Under the pieces are notes generated by a model that saw only the letters and a list, made by a program, of their open reading frames with translations, made no database searches and was not told the origin of the DNA. The position numbers and the translations under genes are program-made. From Phytophthora quininea (taxonomy: Eukaryota > Oomycota > Peronosporomycetes > Peronosporales > Peronosporaceae), in the NCBI GenBank assembly GCA_011947345.1, contig JAAVTG010000077.1:124001-188000 (forward strand): a stretch of 64,000 nucleotides of DNA. The letters run 5' to 3'. Shown here piece by piece: positions 30,959-41,124 of this stretch (position 1 is the first letter of the stretch; the number at the start of each line of letters is the position of its first letter).

Positions 30959-32940
30959 ATGAACACACCCGCACAAAGGCACGCCGAGCAGAGAGCTCTC
31001 GGTCGCGAGGAAGAGCTCACGAATAAAGAACAGAGCCAAGAATAAGTGGATTGTGATGGTGGCGTATGGGATACAGCTAGCTGGTTTGATGATGATGACT
31101 CGATGAGCCCTGATGGATTAAATTACGTCGAAGAGTTGACGGCGTCCAGTGACCTACATTTGCTCCGCCCAGTTGTCGTGGAGAAAGCTTTTAACGAGCA
31201 CGGGGAATACGGACTCTTCTCGCTATTCCTGACGAAAGCTTTCAAGGATACCCTGGTGTTTTGACATACACATTTTTTTGGCTGGTGGAGCTGCAAGTCT
31301 CACGCTCTCGGAGTTTGAGGCGTACTGGGGTTTGAAACTAGCTATGAGTATCGCTCAACGGAATGCCATTGAAGACTATTGGAGTACGGTGCCATTTCTT
31401 CGACAGCCCGAGACCATGTTGCGGAGCAGATTCCAAGACATCCGTGGTAAATTGAGGCTGCATCCTGCTACGGAGCCCACACTGCAACAAAAGAGCCGAG
31501 ACCCGTTGTGGCACAGCCGAGACATACTCAACCACATGCAGAAAAAATCCAAGTTATTGCAGTTCCCATTGGAGTGTCGTCGTTGTATGAAAGTTCTGTT
31601 CACACGCGAGCTAGGACAAAAGCCAAGTCTTATAATCCGTTGAAGCCTGACAAGTACGCGTTGAGGTTTTACCCAACCGTCGGTTGGTCGTCGCTCTACA
31701 TCCGTAGTTTGTGGGATAACGGTGCTGGATTGACTTCAAAATTATCATCTGCGACGCGCTACGTACAGGTTTTTGCTGTGCTAAGAGAGAGTGTATAGCG
31801 CCTAGAATATGTTGACAACTTGGCATTTGATGTCGGCACTGCATCGTGCGTCCGGATAGCAATGTGTGGTCATCAGACTAAAGCTCAGCGCTCACCACTC
31901 GGACAACGAAGATTGATTATGGGTGACAATTTCTACACTCGTCATGTATTAGCAAATGCATTGTTAGCATTTGCGGACGGCGATGTCCGCATGTTGGGAA
32001 CTGTGCGATTAAATTTAGTGGATCGTTGCAAGAAAATAGCTCTAACGGCAGCCTAGGCTCGTGTAGAGCCCTTGAAACGCGGATCATGGGAGCTTGTGGC
32101 TGCTGTGGATCCTATACCAGGATGGGAGGCGCTGGAAGACGCACACAAAAAAGCTCAACGACGAAAACGGAAAGAAGATCGAGAGGAATTTGTTTGTCCA
32201 GTGGTCATTGCACCACACGCCCGCTACGAAGTCTTCAAAGACTCTAAGACTGTAATATTCTACACCAATGACCTGACTGTAACAATGACTTCCACGTATC
32301 TCACGTCCAATAGCGAGGAAGCGGTTCGGTGTGTGCGTGGGTTGATGTCAATCAACAGATGGATTGAGGGTGAATCCATGCACAGGACAACGCTACAGGT
32401 TCCTGCTATCATAGCAGCCTACAACAAGTTCATGAATGGTGTTGATCGAGTGGATCAACTTCGAAGCACGAATCCTACTCAGCGCAAGGAAATTCGGTTG
32501 GAAATGACCGTTTTCACGTGGATCCTCGACATGTGCATTATCAACGCGTATGCATTGACGAAATATCTGAAGCAAGACCAAGGCGTCAAGTTGTCGCTAC
32601 GTGACTTCAAGCTAAAAATTGTTGCGGCTTTGTTCGAGCCAACCCAGCTAAAAGGGCAGAGCAAAAGTCGAAGAGAAAATCCCGTCAAGAACAGCCTCTT
32701 GCCGCTGTGGTCGGATCGCTGACGAGCCATGCCCTCACAGAAAATGTCAAGAAGGCACGTCTGACATGCTATCTATGCGCGATGCGATCGTTACCCACTA
32801 AGGTGTCGATGGGCTGCACAATTTGCCAAAGCGGATTTCACGTGAATTGTTTTACTGTCTTCCACCACAGGCATGCCCTCAGTACTGAAGACATAAATGT
32901 TAATCACGCTCTTCGCGTGATGGCGCTGGATTTAGCTTGA
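30959..32940 (+). pseudogene. PiggyBac-like transposase with Cys-rich C-terminus, several breaks
   Basis: Frames in order: an acidic N-terminus (ATG 30959, in-frame TAA at 31043, then DNA encoding WFDDDDSMSPDGLN); a core starting FEAYWGLKLAMS and IEDYWSTVPFLRQPETML; the segment with SSLYESSVHTRARTKAKSYN near 31530; LIMGDNFYTRHVLANALLAF with the second catalytic Asp near 31920; and YNKFMNGVDRVDQLRSTNPT with the third Asp near 32440. The C-terminus has the paired Cys motifs of the piggyBac Cys-rich domain (TCYLCAM ... MGCTICQSGFHVNCF). At least five frame changes and one stop. The first catalytic Asp appears altered (SLYESS where SLDESS-like is expected). Terminal repeats and TTAA flanks were not found. 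Confidence 0.8.
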
Positions 32941-33289
32941 AATCCAATTCACAAGACGCGCAAACGCACGAATAACTCGATCACTCTGCTGGACAACATT
33001 AGTCTACCAGGCTCCAAACAAGTCAATGAAGACTAACAGCACCGTGTTGTGCTAGTGCCCAAGAGAAATAAACCGCGGTGGTAAAGTTCGATATACCACA
33101 AATTTGACTACAAGGTTAGGTAGGAAGAGTGCACCACTAAATATTGAACATTGTCATGCATTGAATTTGTCGTGATGTGTGATGAATGGGCCTCGAACGA
33201 CTCGATACGGAGACCGTCATGTGTCACCTATGGGATGACGATGCCAACGCTGCGGCACAAGAAAGCACAACCGCGCCGCGACTAACAAC
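32941..33289. other. Short intergenic stretch after the piggyBac-like gene
   Basis: About 350 bp; nothing recognisable. It may contain the 3' terminal region of the piggyBac-like element. Confidence 0.35.
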
Positions 33290-33440
33290 AAAGCGACGAA
33301 GCGCGCGCTTGGCCTCGATGTGGACGTGTTAGACTCGTCCTTTGTCCGAGTTGATAACCTTGCACGGCTCCTTGCCATTGAAGACGTCCGGCAGGGCGGC
33401 AGTGGCACTTGCACAAGACAGCACCAACACTCGCACCAGG
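33290..33440 (-). pseudogene. Second, rearranged HSP70 fragment
   Basis: The minus strand reads LPDVFNGKEPCKVINSD (the nucleotide-binding-domain segment following STRIPK) joined directly to KDESNTSTSRPSARF, which matches a stretch from the C-terminal part (EDESNMSASRPSTRL) of the neighbouring HSP70 remnant. Two distant parts of an HSP70 gene are thus fused, pointing to deletion or rearrangement of an extra copy. Confidence 0.6.
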
Positions 33441-33559
33441 CAGCGCAATTACATTCCATCAGGCAGCGGCACTCGTAGCACCGCCGGCAGCAGCGTACAG
33501 CTTCTACAGGATTGGGTTGACCACACTCTCCGGCTCCTTCTGATTTGCCTCGTGCCCGT

Positions 33560-34520
33560 CCTCCTCGGCCACCTGGTTCGCGGCCGTCCACCACAGTACG
33601 TCCACGGACACGTCCGTCCGCTTGTCGTGTACACTATCGTATTGTCGTCGACAGAGATCTTCTCCTTCAGTTTCGCGTCGTACAAGCTGTTGCGCAGCCT
33701 GTAGGCGTAGTTCTCCAAGCGCGTGCTTGGCCTCGATGCGGACATGTTGGACTCGTCCTCCGACTTGAACTTATCGGCTACCATCGTGCGGCCAATGTCT
33801 ACCTGGGACAGACGGCCTTTGTCGTTGGTGATGTTGATCTTGTTCTCCTTGGCCGTCGGCTTCTCCACAGCCGACACGTTCAGGGTGCCGTTGGGGTCGA
33901 TGGCAAGCGATACGGCGACCTACGGTTCTGCGCGAGGCACCGGCGGTAGGCCGTCCAGATTGAACTTGCTCAGCAAATTGGTGTCGCGTGTCATGGACCG
34001 CTCGCCCTTGAAGTCCTAGATCCGCAAGCCTAGCAAGTTGTCAGCGCACATCGAGATCGTCTCAAAGTTCTTGGTCGGCATCGTGTTGCGTGAGATCAGC
34101 GTCGTCGCGACGCGCCTGTTGTCTCGAGACCGAGCGTCAGAAGAGTTACGTCCGGCACCAGCAGGTCCTGCAGCTTGTCGGACGAATCGTTGCCGCTCGA
34201 GATGACCGCCTGAACCATAGCGCTGAACGCCACGGCTTCGTCCGGGTTGATCGACTTGCACGGCTCCATGCCGTTGAAAAAGTCCGGCAGCGGCTGCTAC
34301 ACCTTGGGGATTCGCGTCGAGCCGCCCACCAGCACCACTTCGTCTACCTGCTTCTTGGACAGCTTGGCATCACGCAGCACCTTCTCCACGGACTCCATCA
34401 TCTTGCAGAAACAGTCAGTGCAAGTGTCCTCAAACCGCGCACAAGTGATGATCGAGGTAAAGTCGATATCACCGACTTTCGAACTTGCAGCAGAACAGAG
34501 CTTAGCGAAAAATCTAGAGT
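33560..34520 (-). pseudogene. HSP70 pseudogene, internal and C-terminal part
   Basis: Unmistakable HSP70 segments in order: [136 protein letters not shown] and RLENYAYRLRNSL. The N-terminal ATPase lobe is missing. Three in-frame TAG codons (at 34297, 34016 and about 33918) fall exactly at positions that are Gln in HSP70s (STRIPK-x-Q, VLI-x, VP-x-V), and there are also frameshifts. HSP70 is a cytosolic/nuclear chaperone; this copy cannot make one. Its location inside a transposon-rich zone suggests a captured or retro-duplicated copy. Confidence 0.85.
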
Positions 34521-35406
34521 CGACACAACCTTGCACTGCTCTTACCAAATTGCAATGAAGAGCTGATTCGAGAGGCGTTTCGGGTTTGACCACCACCGCA
34601 TGTCGATCGATGAGATGAACACGAAGAGCATTGGTAAGTTGATTGTTGGCAGCTGTTGCTGCTCGAGCGAGCTCATACAAAGTCGCCATCTGTAGTACTC
34701 GTGTTTGCTGATCCTGGTACATGTCGCCGTCTTGGCTTCCCAACCACGAGTCGTAGCTGGGCGTGCGTATATACGGTGCCTTCGCGCTACCACGCCCAAG
34801 AGCGCAACAGGAAGACCAGCCTCTGTAGGTCAGTCGCTTCAACTAGAGATCATTTGCGGATTCATTTTAGGGACGGCTGCGGTCCACGTTGAAGTCGGGC
34901 ACGACGTGAAAACTACGGCAATCATGTTGTTAGCATGTTTCTCCATTTCATTGCCAGCATGAGCGGTTTTACCTGTTTTGTTATACTTGACTTTTATGTG
35001 CGGGCTGTTCCCGACAACCATTCACCGCTGGAACTGGAAGAATGCCGTAACGCCAGCATAACGTGAGGTCAAAGTCCAATTGAATCAGGTTGAGAATGGT
35101 CTTCACCGGACGGAACACGTTGTTTGGCGACTTGGACGCCGTCAAGCATAACAGCGCGGCGAGATTCGACTTCTGGTCACTGCACTCACCGGCGTTGCAC
35201 TAGGTAGCGACTGCGTCGTGACGGGGGCCATGCAACGGCAGATGCTCTTTTGTTGAACTCAAACTTGATCCCCTCCATCTTCTCGAAGCAGTGGCGACAC
35301 ATTATCGCTTGTCCCTTGCGTACGGTCTCGGCGATTCTGTTGGCCTCCATCTGCTTCAGTACTTGTGGCATCTTCGTCCTCGGTTGCTGCATTGTCTGCT
35401 TCCTCT
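34521..35406. other. Interval between HSP70 remnant and the interrupted Cys-rich gene
   Basis: About 890 bp. The minus-strand frame from 34842 into the HSP70 remnant has 100 codons of unrelated sequence ([20 protein letters not shown]). A minus-strand 74-codon frame at 35186-35410 contains RHCFEKMEGIKFEFN. None is assignable. Confidence 0.35.
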
Positions 35407-35732
35407 TCAAATTTTAACTGGGGTTGACGTGAGCGCTTGGTTAGTATATGATCCTTTCCCTTTGAATGCAGGTGTGCCCAGGTTGTACAGTCTTTGGATC
35501 ACCACGGCGTGTTTGTTTCTTGGCACGTCCGCTGGACGTAGACTCGATACAGCGCTTTCCCCTCGTTTCTTTGGCTGTCCAGTGTTTCGTGTCGTGACAG
35601 AGCTTGCTGCTTGGGGTTGTAGACAGGTTTTGGCTCGTAAAGGGGAGGAAGGCGTACTAACACACACGGGACTTGACAGGGGCGAGTGTGGTGATGTAGG
35701 CATTACATTCTCGCTATCTTCGATGAACTCAT
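35407..35732 (-). pseudogene. 3' part of a small Cys-rich protein gene cut by a copia insertion
   Basis: This open frame (Ser/Thr/Pro-rich, about 107 codons, stop at 35407) has no good start of its own. Placed after the 5' part at 41120-41332, with the CTCAT target duplication counted once, the reading frame continues without a stop: ...CDHE followed by FIEDSENVMPTSPHSP. The uninterrupted protein would be about 177 residues. The tail is probably disordered. Confidence 0.75.
35728..35732. repeat. Target-site duplication, left
   Basis: CTCAT immediately left of the LTR; the same five bases occur at 41120-41124 right of the other LTR. Five bp is the usual copia duplication. Confidence 0.9.
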
Positions 35733-36078
35733 TGTTGGAATGAACTCTTAAGACAGTGTATGAAACTCAATACAGTCTATTCCTTTTATCCTCTATGCTA
35801 ATGCCCTACTCTAGACTCGTGCTCGGGGTCTGAGGCAAAGAGGAAGTGAGCTCGTCTTCGGACTGCGTCCTCGACGGCTCGCTCCTCGCCTCTTATCGTC
35901 ATCGCACTGGTTGGATGGCAGGGAGCTCGCTGCCTATCCAGATCACAGCTGTGATCTGGTCCCCTCGTACTTGATAATCCGAATGTATATCACTTTGACA
36001 GGGTTTCCGTTTCATTTAGTCTTTTGGTCGCCCGGCAGTCAGGCGGTCGCCTGGCTGCCTTATCGGCCTAGTCTGACA
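35733..36078 (-). repeat. 3' LTR of the copia element
   Basis: 346 bp, matching 40774-41119. It contains a perfect 22-bp palindrome at 35938-35959 (CAGATCACAGCTGTGATCTG core) and a looser hairpin near the element-internal end. Expected to hold the terminator/polyadenylation signals; an AT-rich CTTTTATCC stretch is at about 35780. Confidence 0.95.
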
Positions 36079-36086
36079 CTCCCACT
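36079..36086 (-). promoter_or_regulatory. Polypurine tract next to the 3' LTR
   Basis: AGTGGGAG on the element's coding strand immediately before the 3' LTR, in the place where plus-strand synthesis is primed. It overlaps the end of the pol stop codon. Confidence 0.65.
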
Positions 36087-39000
36087 AAGTATTAGGGGAC
36101 AACATTAGATCCCTGACACCTAGCTTCTCTCTTAGCTTTAGAAATTGTGTTGTTGGTAGTGCCTTTGTGAGAATGTCCGCCGTCATCTCGGTTGTCGAAC
36201 AATACTCAATGTTGAGGCGGCCAAGCTCTACCAGATCTCTCGTGAAGAGATATCGGATCTCAATATGCTTGTTGGCTTTATGGTTGCCCGGGTTTCTCAC
36301 AATGCTGATGGCTGCGTTGCTATCGCACCATACTTGCACTGGTACCCTTTGGGGAAAACCCATTTCTCCAAGGAGATGCCACAGCCACTCACTTTCTTTG
36401 GCTCCTTCACTTAGTGCGATAAGCTCTGCTTCAGCAGTCGAGAGTGACACGCTTGCTTGTTTACTACTGCACCATGACACACTGGTTCCGGCCATTTTGA
36501 TCACATACCCAGTTACGGATTTACGTTCTTTAGGTTGACACGCGAAGCTCGCGTCTGTGTACACTTCGCAAGTCACGTTACTCGCTTTCCCGTCGAGCAA
36601 CAGACCGTACGTCGACGTTCCTTTCAAGTATTTGAGTACTCGCCTAGCAGCATCCCAGTGTGTGCGGTTGTAGCATGATAGAAACTTGCTTAGCTCTCTA
36701 ACCGCGTTGGCAATGTCCGGTCTAGTTCCACGGACTAAATATTGGAGTGATCCAACGACTCCTCGGTAGTCAAACGGTTGTGCAGCAATTTGTTCTGCAT
36801 TCATTTGGGTCTCTGGCTCTAGTGTGACACCAGGTATTTGCGGCGTTAGTACTGGCGCACTGTTACCCAGTTTATACTTTGTGAGTAGTTCTGCGATGTA
36901 CTTCCGCTGTGAGATCATCATCACGCGTTGATTTCTGTTTCGGTGAACTTCCATCTTGAGGATGTAGTGGATATCACCAAGGTCCTTCATTTTGAACCTT
37001 CTCGACAGCTCAGCTTTCAGCTCGTTGATGAGTCTCATGTCTCGAGACATGATTGTGAGGTCGTCAACATACACCACAACAATCAACCATTCATCTCCCA
37101 CTTTTTGCACGTAGATACAAAACTCTTTGTGACAACGGACAAAACCCATTGACATTAGGAAGGTATGAAGGACTCTATACCAAATCCGTGGGGCTTGCTT
37201 TAGTCCATAAATGCTCTTTAGAAGTTCACAGACCAGATTCTCGTGGCCTCGCTTCACAAAACCGTGAGGTTGCCTCATGTAAATTTTCTGTTCTCCCTCC
37301 ATAGTACCATTTAAGAAAGCTGTATGGACATCCATCTGATGGATATGACAGTCTAATATCGTTCCGATCGCTAGTACAAGTCGTAAAGACTCAAACCGAG
37401 CCACAGGTGCGTATACCTCGTCGCAGTCAACCCCAAATTCTTGGTGATTACCTTGCGCAACAAGTCTGGCTTTAAACCTCTCGACACTTCCGTCGGCGTT
37501 GTATTTTACCACTAGCACCCAATGACATGGCAGTGCCTTTCGACCTGGTGGTAGGCGAACCAGCCTCCATGTTCCATTCTCTAAGAGAGAGTACTCGAGT
37601 TCAAGGGCATGTTTCCATTGCTCACGATGTGGCCCATTCAACGCTTCCTTGATGGAGCGTGGTGTAGGTACTCGGCTCTGCAGGATCTCATGCGCGATGT
37701 TCTTGTCAATACTCGCTTGAAAGCACTGATAATCCTGATACCGCTTCGGTTTCTTAGTTTCTCGACGTGGTCGTGGCTCTCGAATATGGTTCTCCACTAA
37801 GCCAGCACGTCTTCTCTTATGTAAATCTCCCACTGCTTTGGTAGTTGCCATTGCAGGTGCTTGGTCTCCCACTGTTGTGGTAGTCTCACTCTCTGTTGCG
37901 GGTGTTTGGACTCCCACTGCTCCGGGTATCTCGCACGACGCAGATTGAGAAGTGAGCTCAGACTTTTCGTCTCCAAACGCTTTCTGTACAATGTTGTCCA
38001 CGTTTGTAGTGTCAAACAGCACATCCCTAGATACAAGGTGCTTGTTGTTGTACACATCCCACAGGCGGTATCCTTTTGTATCGTCCGACATCCCAAGGAA
38101 CCGACATTTTACTGCTCTTGCAGATAGTTTCTTGTCTTTGCGCAACGCGGCAGGGACATGAGCAAAGCATATCGATCCCCATATTGGCAGGTTGCCGACG
38201 TTTGGTAGTTTCCCATGCACCATTACATATGGTGTCTTGTTTCCCAAGCGCCTCATAGGTGTGCGATTTTGCACGTAGGTCATATACATGAGAGCCTCTG
38301 GCCACCATCTGTGGGCCATATCCGCATCTTTCAATGCACAGCGTACTCGGTCAAGTTTGCTTTGATGATCCCGCTCTGCTGCTCCGTTTTCTTCGGGACT
38401 GTAGACATTGGATGTCTGAAAGACAATCCCCTTCCCTTTGCAGAAGGATTTAAACGCGGCATTCACAAACTCTGTACCGCCGTCTGATCGAATCCGGCGA
38501 ATTGTGAACTTTCCTTCTCGCTCCAGCTGGAGCAGGAGCTCCTCTACTTTCTCGAACACTTCCGTTTTATGGCGAAGGACATATGTCCAACGCCACGACG
38601 TGTTGTCATCAATGATGCTCAGGAAGTACTTTATGGTACCCGAGCTTCCGTAGACCCCTAAAGTCCTCATGGGTCCGTTCGTGTCCATATGGATGGTGCT
38701 AATAGGTCTTTCATCTCTATCGCCCTTTGCATTCCTGTAGGACATTCTTTTCTTTTTCATCTCCGCACATGTTGCGCAGAAGAACGGTATATCTCTCAGC
38801 GTTGACGCCTTCATAGTGGGCAGACCAGCAGCAATGTTGCTACTTAGCATCGATATTAGTGCCTCTATATTTAAGTGCCCAAGCTTTACATGCCATTCTT
38901 TCAGTGTTTTGGCTGACCTTTGCAATCCTGGTGTGTTCAGGAGTCGAACAGGTTCGGCTTTTACCGCATTACAGAGCATCTGCCTCTCATGCAATGTCTT

Positions 39001-39960
39001 ACTTTGAATATAGTAGGCCCCATTTATTGCCTTTGCAACAAAGACTAGCTCGTTCTCATAAAATACGAATTTAAAGTCTCCATTTAGTGAGCCAAATATT
39101 TGGTACCCACTTCTTCTGAGCCAGAATTCGCTCAGAATATTCGAGGTAGCATGTGGTACCAACGCTATGTTTTCGAACAGAAACGGTCTAATGCCCTTTG
39201 GGCCCCGTAAATACAGTTTGATTGTACCAATGTGTGTATTTGAATGCTTAGAGCCCTGTGCAAACGTAAATGTGTACTGTGTGTTGGGCACCTTGTGCAC
39301 GAATCGTGCTGCCTCGCTCGTTAAACCGTGGCCACATCCGGAGTCTAAAACCCAGTCACAACCAGTTAGATATGGCTCAACACCCAACAGACACGGGAAC
39401 ATTCTACGCACCTTCTTCTCGAGGTTGTTCATCATGCCAGCAAACCGCTTCGTCGTCAGCGTCATCTCTTGCTTGCTGGTTGACGCTGGCTTTTCTTCCA
39501 TGTCGACGTCACCATCAGATTGCTTCGCAGTGTCAGCCGTAGCAACCGCATTGACGACTGCGTCCATTGGCTCATCTCCGTCGTTCATAGACGTGTCCCA
39601 CCCCGGAGTTCTTGGCAACTCCACATTGCTTGGTGGCGGGGTTGCAATTTCGACAGGCGATGCCGGGGACTTTTCTTGCACAGCCTTGCACGCTCCCACT
39701 GGTGCCTGCAGGCATTCTTCTAGCGGGATCTCGCGCCGCTGCTTGTTGCTGGCCTTGCCTTTCATGACAGGCGTCGGCTCGTGCGCAGTCGTGCGCTGTA
39801 TCAGGTGTCCACGCGACCAAATGTCGCGACGAGCCATACCGGCCGCCCTGTCTTCCGCGCGCTTCGGACAGTCGATCTTTTTGTGCGGCCCGACGTTGTT
39901 CATGTCGTTGTGCGTACCGGCACAGTAGTGGCACTTCATGTAGCCGAGGTTGTAATGCAT
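36085..39960 (-). CDS. Copia pol polyprotein (knuckle, protease, integrase, RT, RNase H)
   Basis: About 1290 codons open without a stop; the Met at 39960 is only the first in this frame, since translation really comes from gag upstream. In order: a Cys/His cluster CHYCAGTHND...GPHKKIDC; protease WVLDSGCGHGL; GAG-pre-integrase EWHVKLGHLN with CATCAEMKKK; integrase core with IHMDTNG, SIIDDNTSW, RSDGGTEF and SPEENGAAE; reverse transcriptase with MDVHTAFLNG, GLKQAPRIWY and VVYVDDLTI; and RNase H with CEVYTDASFA, STAEAELIAL, WCDSNAAI and ADILTKALP. All catalytic acids expected for protease, integrase, RT and RNase H are present. The product acts in cytoplasmic virus-like particles to make and integrate element cDNA. 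Confidence 0.95.
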   Translation of the reverse strand: MHYNLGYMKCHYCAGTHNDMNNVGPHKKIDCPKRAEDRAAGMARRDIWSRGHLIQRTTAHEPTPVMKGKASNKQRREIPLEECLQAPVGACKAVQEKSPASPVEIATPPPSNVELPRTPGWDTSMNDGDEPMDAVVNAVATADTAKQSDGDVDMEEKPASTSKQEMTLTTKRFAGMMNNLEKKVRRMFPCLLGVEPYLTGCDWVLDSGCGHGLTSEAARFVHKVPNTQYTFTFAQGSKHSNTHIGTIKLYLRGPKGIRPFLFENIALVPHATSNILSEFWLRRSGYQIFGSLNGDFKFVFYENELVFVAKAINGAYYIQSKTLHERQMLCNAVKAEPVRLLNTPGLQRSAKTLKEWHVKLGHLNIEALISMLSSNIAAGLPTMKASTLRDIPFFCATCAEMKKKRMSYRNAKGDRDERPISTIHMDTNGPMRTLGVYGSSGTIKYFLSIIDDNTSWRWTYVLRHKTEVFEKVEELLLQLEREGKFTIRRIRSDGGTEFVNAAFKSFCKGKGIVFQTSNVYSPEENGAAERDHQSKLDRVRCALKDADMAHRWWPEALMYMTYVQNRTPMRRLGNKTPYVMVHGKLPNVGNLPIWGSICFAHVPAALRKDKKLSARAVKCRFLGMSDDTKGYRLWDVYNNKHLVSRDVLFDTTNVDNIVQKAFGDEKSELTSQSASCEIPGAVGVQTPATESETTTTVGDQAPAMATTKAVGDLHKRRRAGLVENHIREPRPRRETKKPKRYQDYQCFQASIDKNIAHEILQSRVPTPRSIKEALNGPHREQWKHALELEYSLLENGTWRLVRLPPGRKALPCHWVLVVKYNADGSVERFKARLVAQGNHQEFGVDCDEVYAPVARFESLRLVLAIGTILDCHIHQMDVHTAFLNGTMEGEQKIYMRQPHGFVKRGHENLVCELLKSIYGLKQAPRIWYRVLHTFLMSMGFVRCHKEFCIYVQKVGDEWLIVVVYVDDLTIMSRDMRLINELKAELSRRFKMKDLGDIHYILKMEVHRNRNQRVMMISQRKYIAELLTKYKLGNSAPVLTPQIPGVTLEPETQMNAEQIAAQPFDYRGVVGSLQYLVRGTRPDIANAVRELSKFLSCYNRTHWDAARRVLKYLKGTSTYGLLLDGKASNVTCEVYTDASFACQPKERKSVTGYVIKMAGTSVSWCSSKQASVSLSTAEAELIALSEGAKESEWLWHLLGEMGFPQRVPVQVWCDSNAAISIVRNPGNHKANKHIEIRYLFTRDLVELGRLNIEYCSTTEMTADILTKALPTTQFLKLREKLGVRDLMLSPNT

Positions 39961-40762
39961 GTCTTGAACCGGCGGCTGAGCTGCCTTTCTTTTACCAAGA
40001 ACCGTCTTTTCGGCCGGATGTGTCCTGTTTGCACGTGGTTGACCGCTGCTTGGTTGTCCAGAGCGCCAATCTGGGCTTTGCTCTTGTTCCCAAAGATGGC
40101 GCGAAGTTTATCACCCACCTTGTCAGGCGTGAACTCGCCCTTCTTGAACTCCACCGCGGATCCCCACAGATGGGCTGGCAGAATCGATAGGACCTTGACC
40201 AGCATCTCCTCTGTCGAGATTAGGTCCACTCCCAACGCATCTTGCGTGTTACGGTTGACCTGTCCACGTGCTACCTCCAGACGGTACATGAGGTCGTGGA
40301 TCGATTTGAAGTCGGAAACCGCCACTTCGTCAAACTTGCGCATCAGTCCCACCACACCTGACGCAGTGTTGAGGCCGTAGCGTTGCTCAATCGCTCGCCA
40401 AATCATGTGGACAGGCGCCTTCATGCGCTTCTCATCTCCCGTGAAATTTGCAGGAGAGTTGCCATGAGCAGCTTCTTGATGTGTGACGCTTGCTCTTGCA
40501 AAAACGCCTCATGCAGCTTGTGCATCCTCTTCGCCTTGTCGCTTGCTCCTTTTTCGAGCGGCGGGACGGAGGGCTGACTCAGCAGCAGATCCTGATACTT
40601 GATCTTCGGCTCGTCTCGGTCTGCCAGCAGCTCTGCGACGCAACGTTCGTCGGTCATGGCTTGAAGGTGAACTAGCACCTTGTCCTTCCACGAGGCAAAA
40701 TGGTAGGGATTGCCTTCGTACTTCAGCATCTTGATGCTCTCGTCCATGCTAGCTTTACCCAT
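39961..40762 (-). CDS. Copia gag, two single-base frame breaks
   Basis: ATG at 40762 (MGKASMDESIKMLKYEGNPY), only 11 nt inside the 5' LTR. Reads a UBN2/gag-type helical protein: HFASWKDKVLVHLQA, then after a one-base shift near 40430 WRAIEQRYGLNTASGVVGLM and KFDEVAVSDFKSIHDLMYRL, and after a second near 40020 joins pol through the PPVQDMHYNLGYMK region. Gag forms the element's particle. Both breaks are single-base and the flanking residues are conserved-looking, so I suspect sequence error. Confidence 0.85.
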
Positions 40763-40773
40763 GTTACTTGAAA

Positions 40774-41119
40774 TGTTGGAATGAACTCTTAAGACAGTGT
40801 ATGAAACTCAATACAGTCTATTCCTTTTATCCTCTATGCTAATGCCCTACTCTAGACTCGTGCTCGGGGTCTGAGGCAAAGAGGAAGTGAGCTCGTCTTC
40901 GGACTGCGTCCTCGACGGCTCGCTCCTCGCCTCTTATCGTCATCGCACTGGTTGGATGGCAGGGAGCTCGCTGCCTATCCAGATCACAGCTGTGATCTGG
41001 TCCCCTCGTACTTGATAATCCGAATGTATATCACTTTGACAGGGTTTCCGTTTCATTTAGTCTTTTGGTCGCCCGGCAGTCAGGCGGTCGCCTGGCTGCC
41101 TTATCGGCCTAGTCTGACA
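40774..41119 (-). repeat. 5' LTR of the copia element
   Basis: 346 bp, matching 35733-36078, including the 22-bp palindrome at 40979-41000. It should carry the element promoter; no confident TATA box is seen. Confidence 0.95.
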
Positions 41120-41124
41120 CTCAT
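41120..41124. repeat. Target-site duplication, right
   Basis: CTCAT, identical to 35728-35732, directly abutting the 5' LTR. Confidence 0.9.

Larger units (their letters stand above)
35733..41119 (-). mobile_element. Complete Ty1/copia LTR retrotransposon (5387 bp)
   Basis: Two 346-bp LTRs without a difference that I can see, ends TG...CA, 5-bp target duplication CTCAT, and gag-pol on the minus strand. Identical LTRs mean recent insertion. Coding sequence fills nearly all of the interior: the gag ATG is 11 nt from the 5' LTR, and the pol stop codon (36085-36087) lies 6 nt from the 3' LTR inside the polypurine tract. It sits in the coding region of a small Cys-rich protein gene. Gag shows two single-base frame breaks; pol is intact, so it is either an active copy with sequencing errors or a very recently disabled one. 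Confidence 0.97.
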
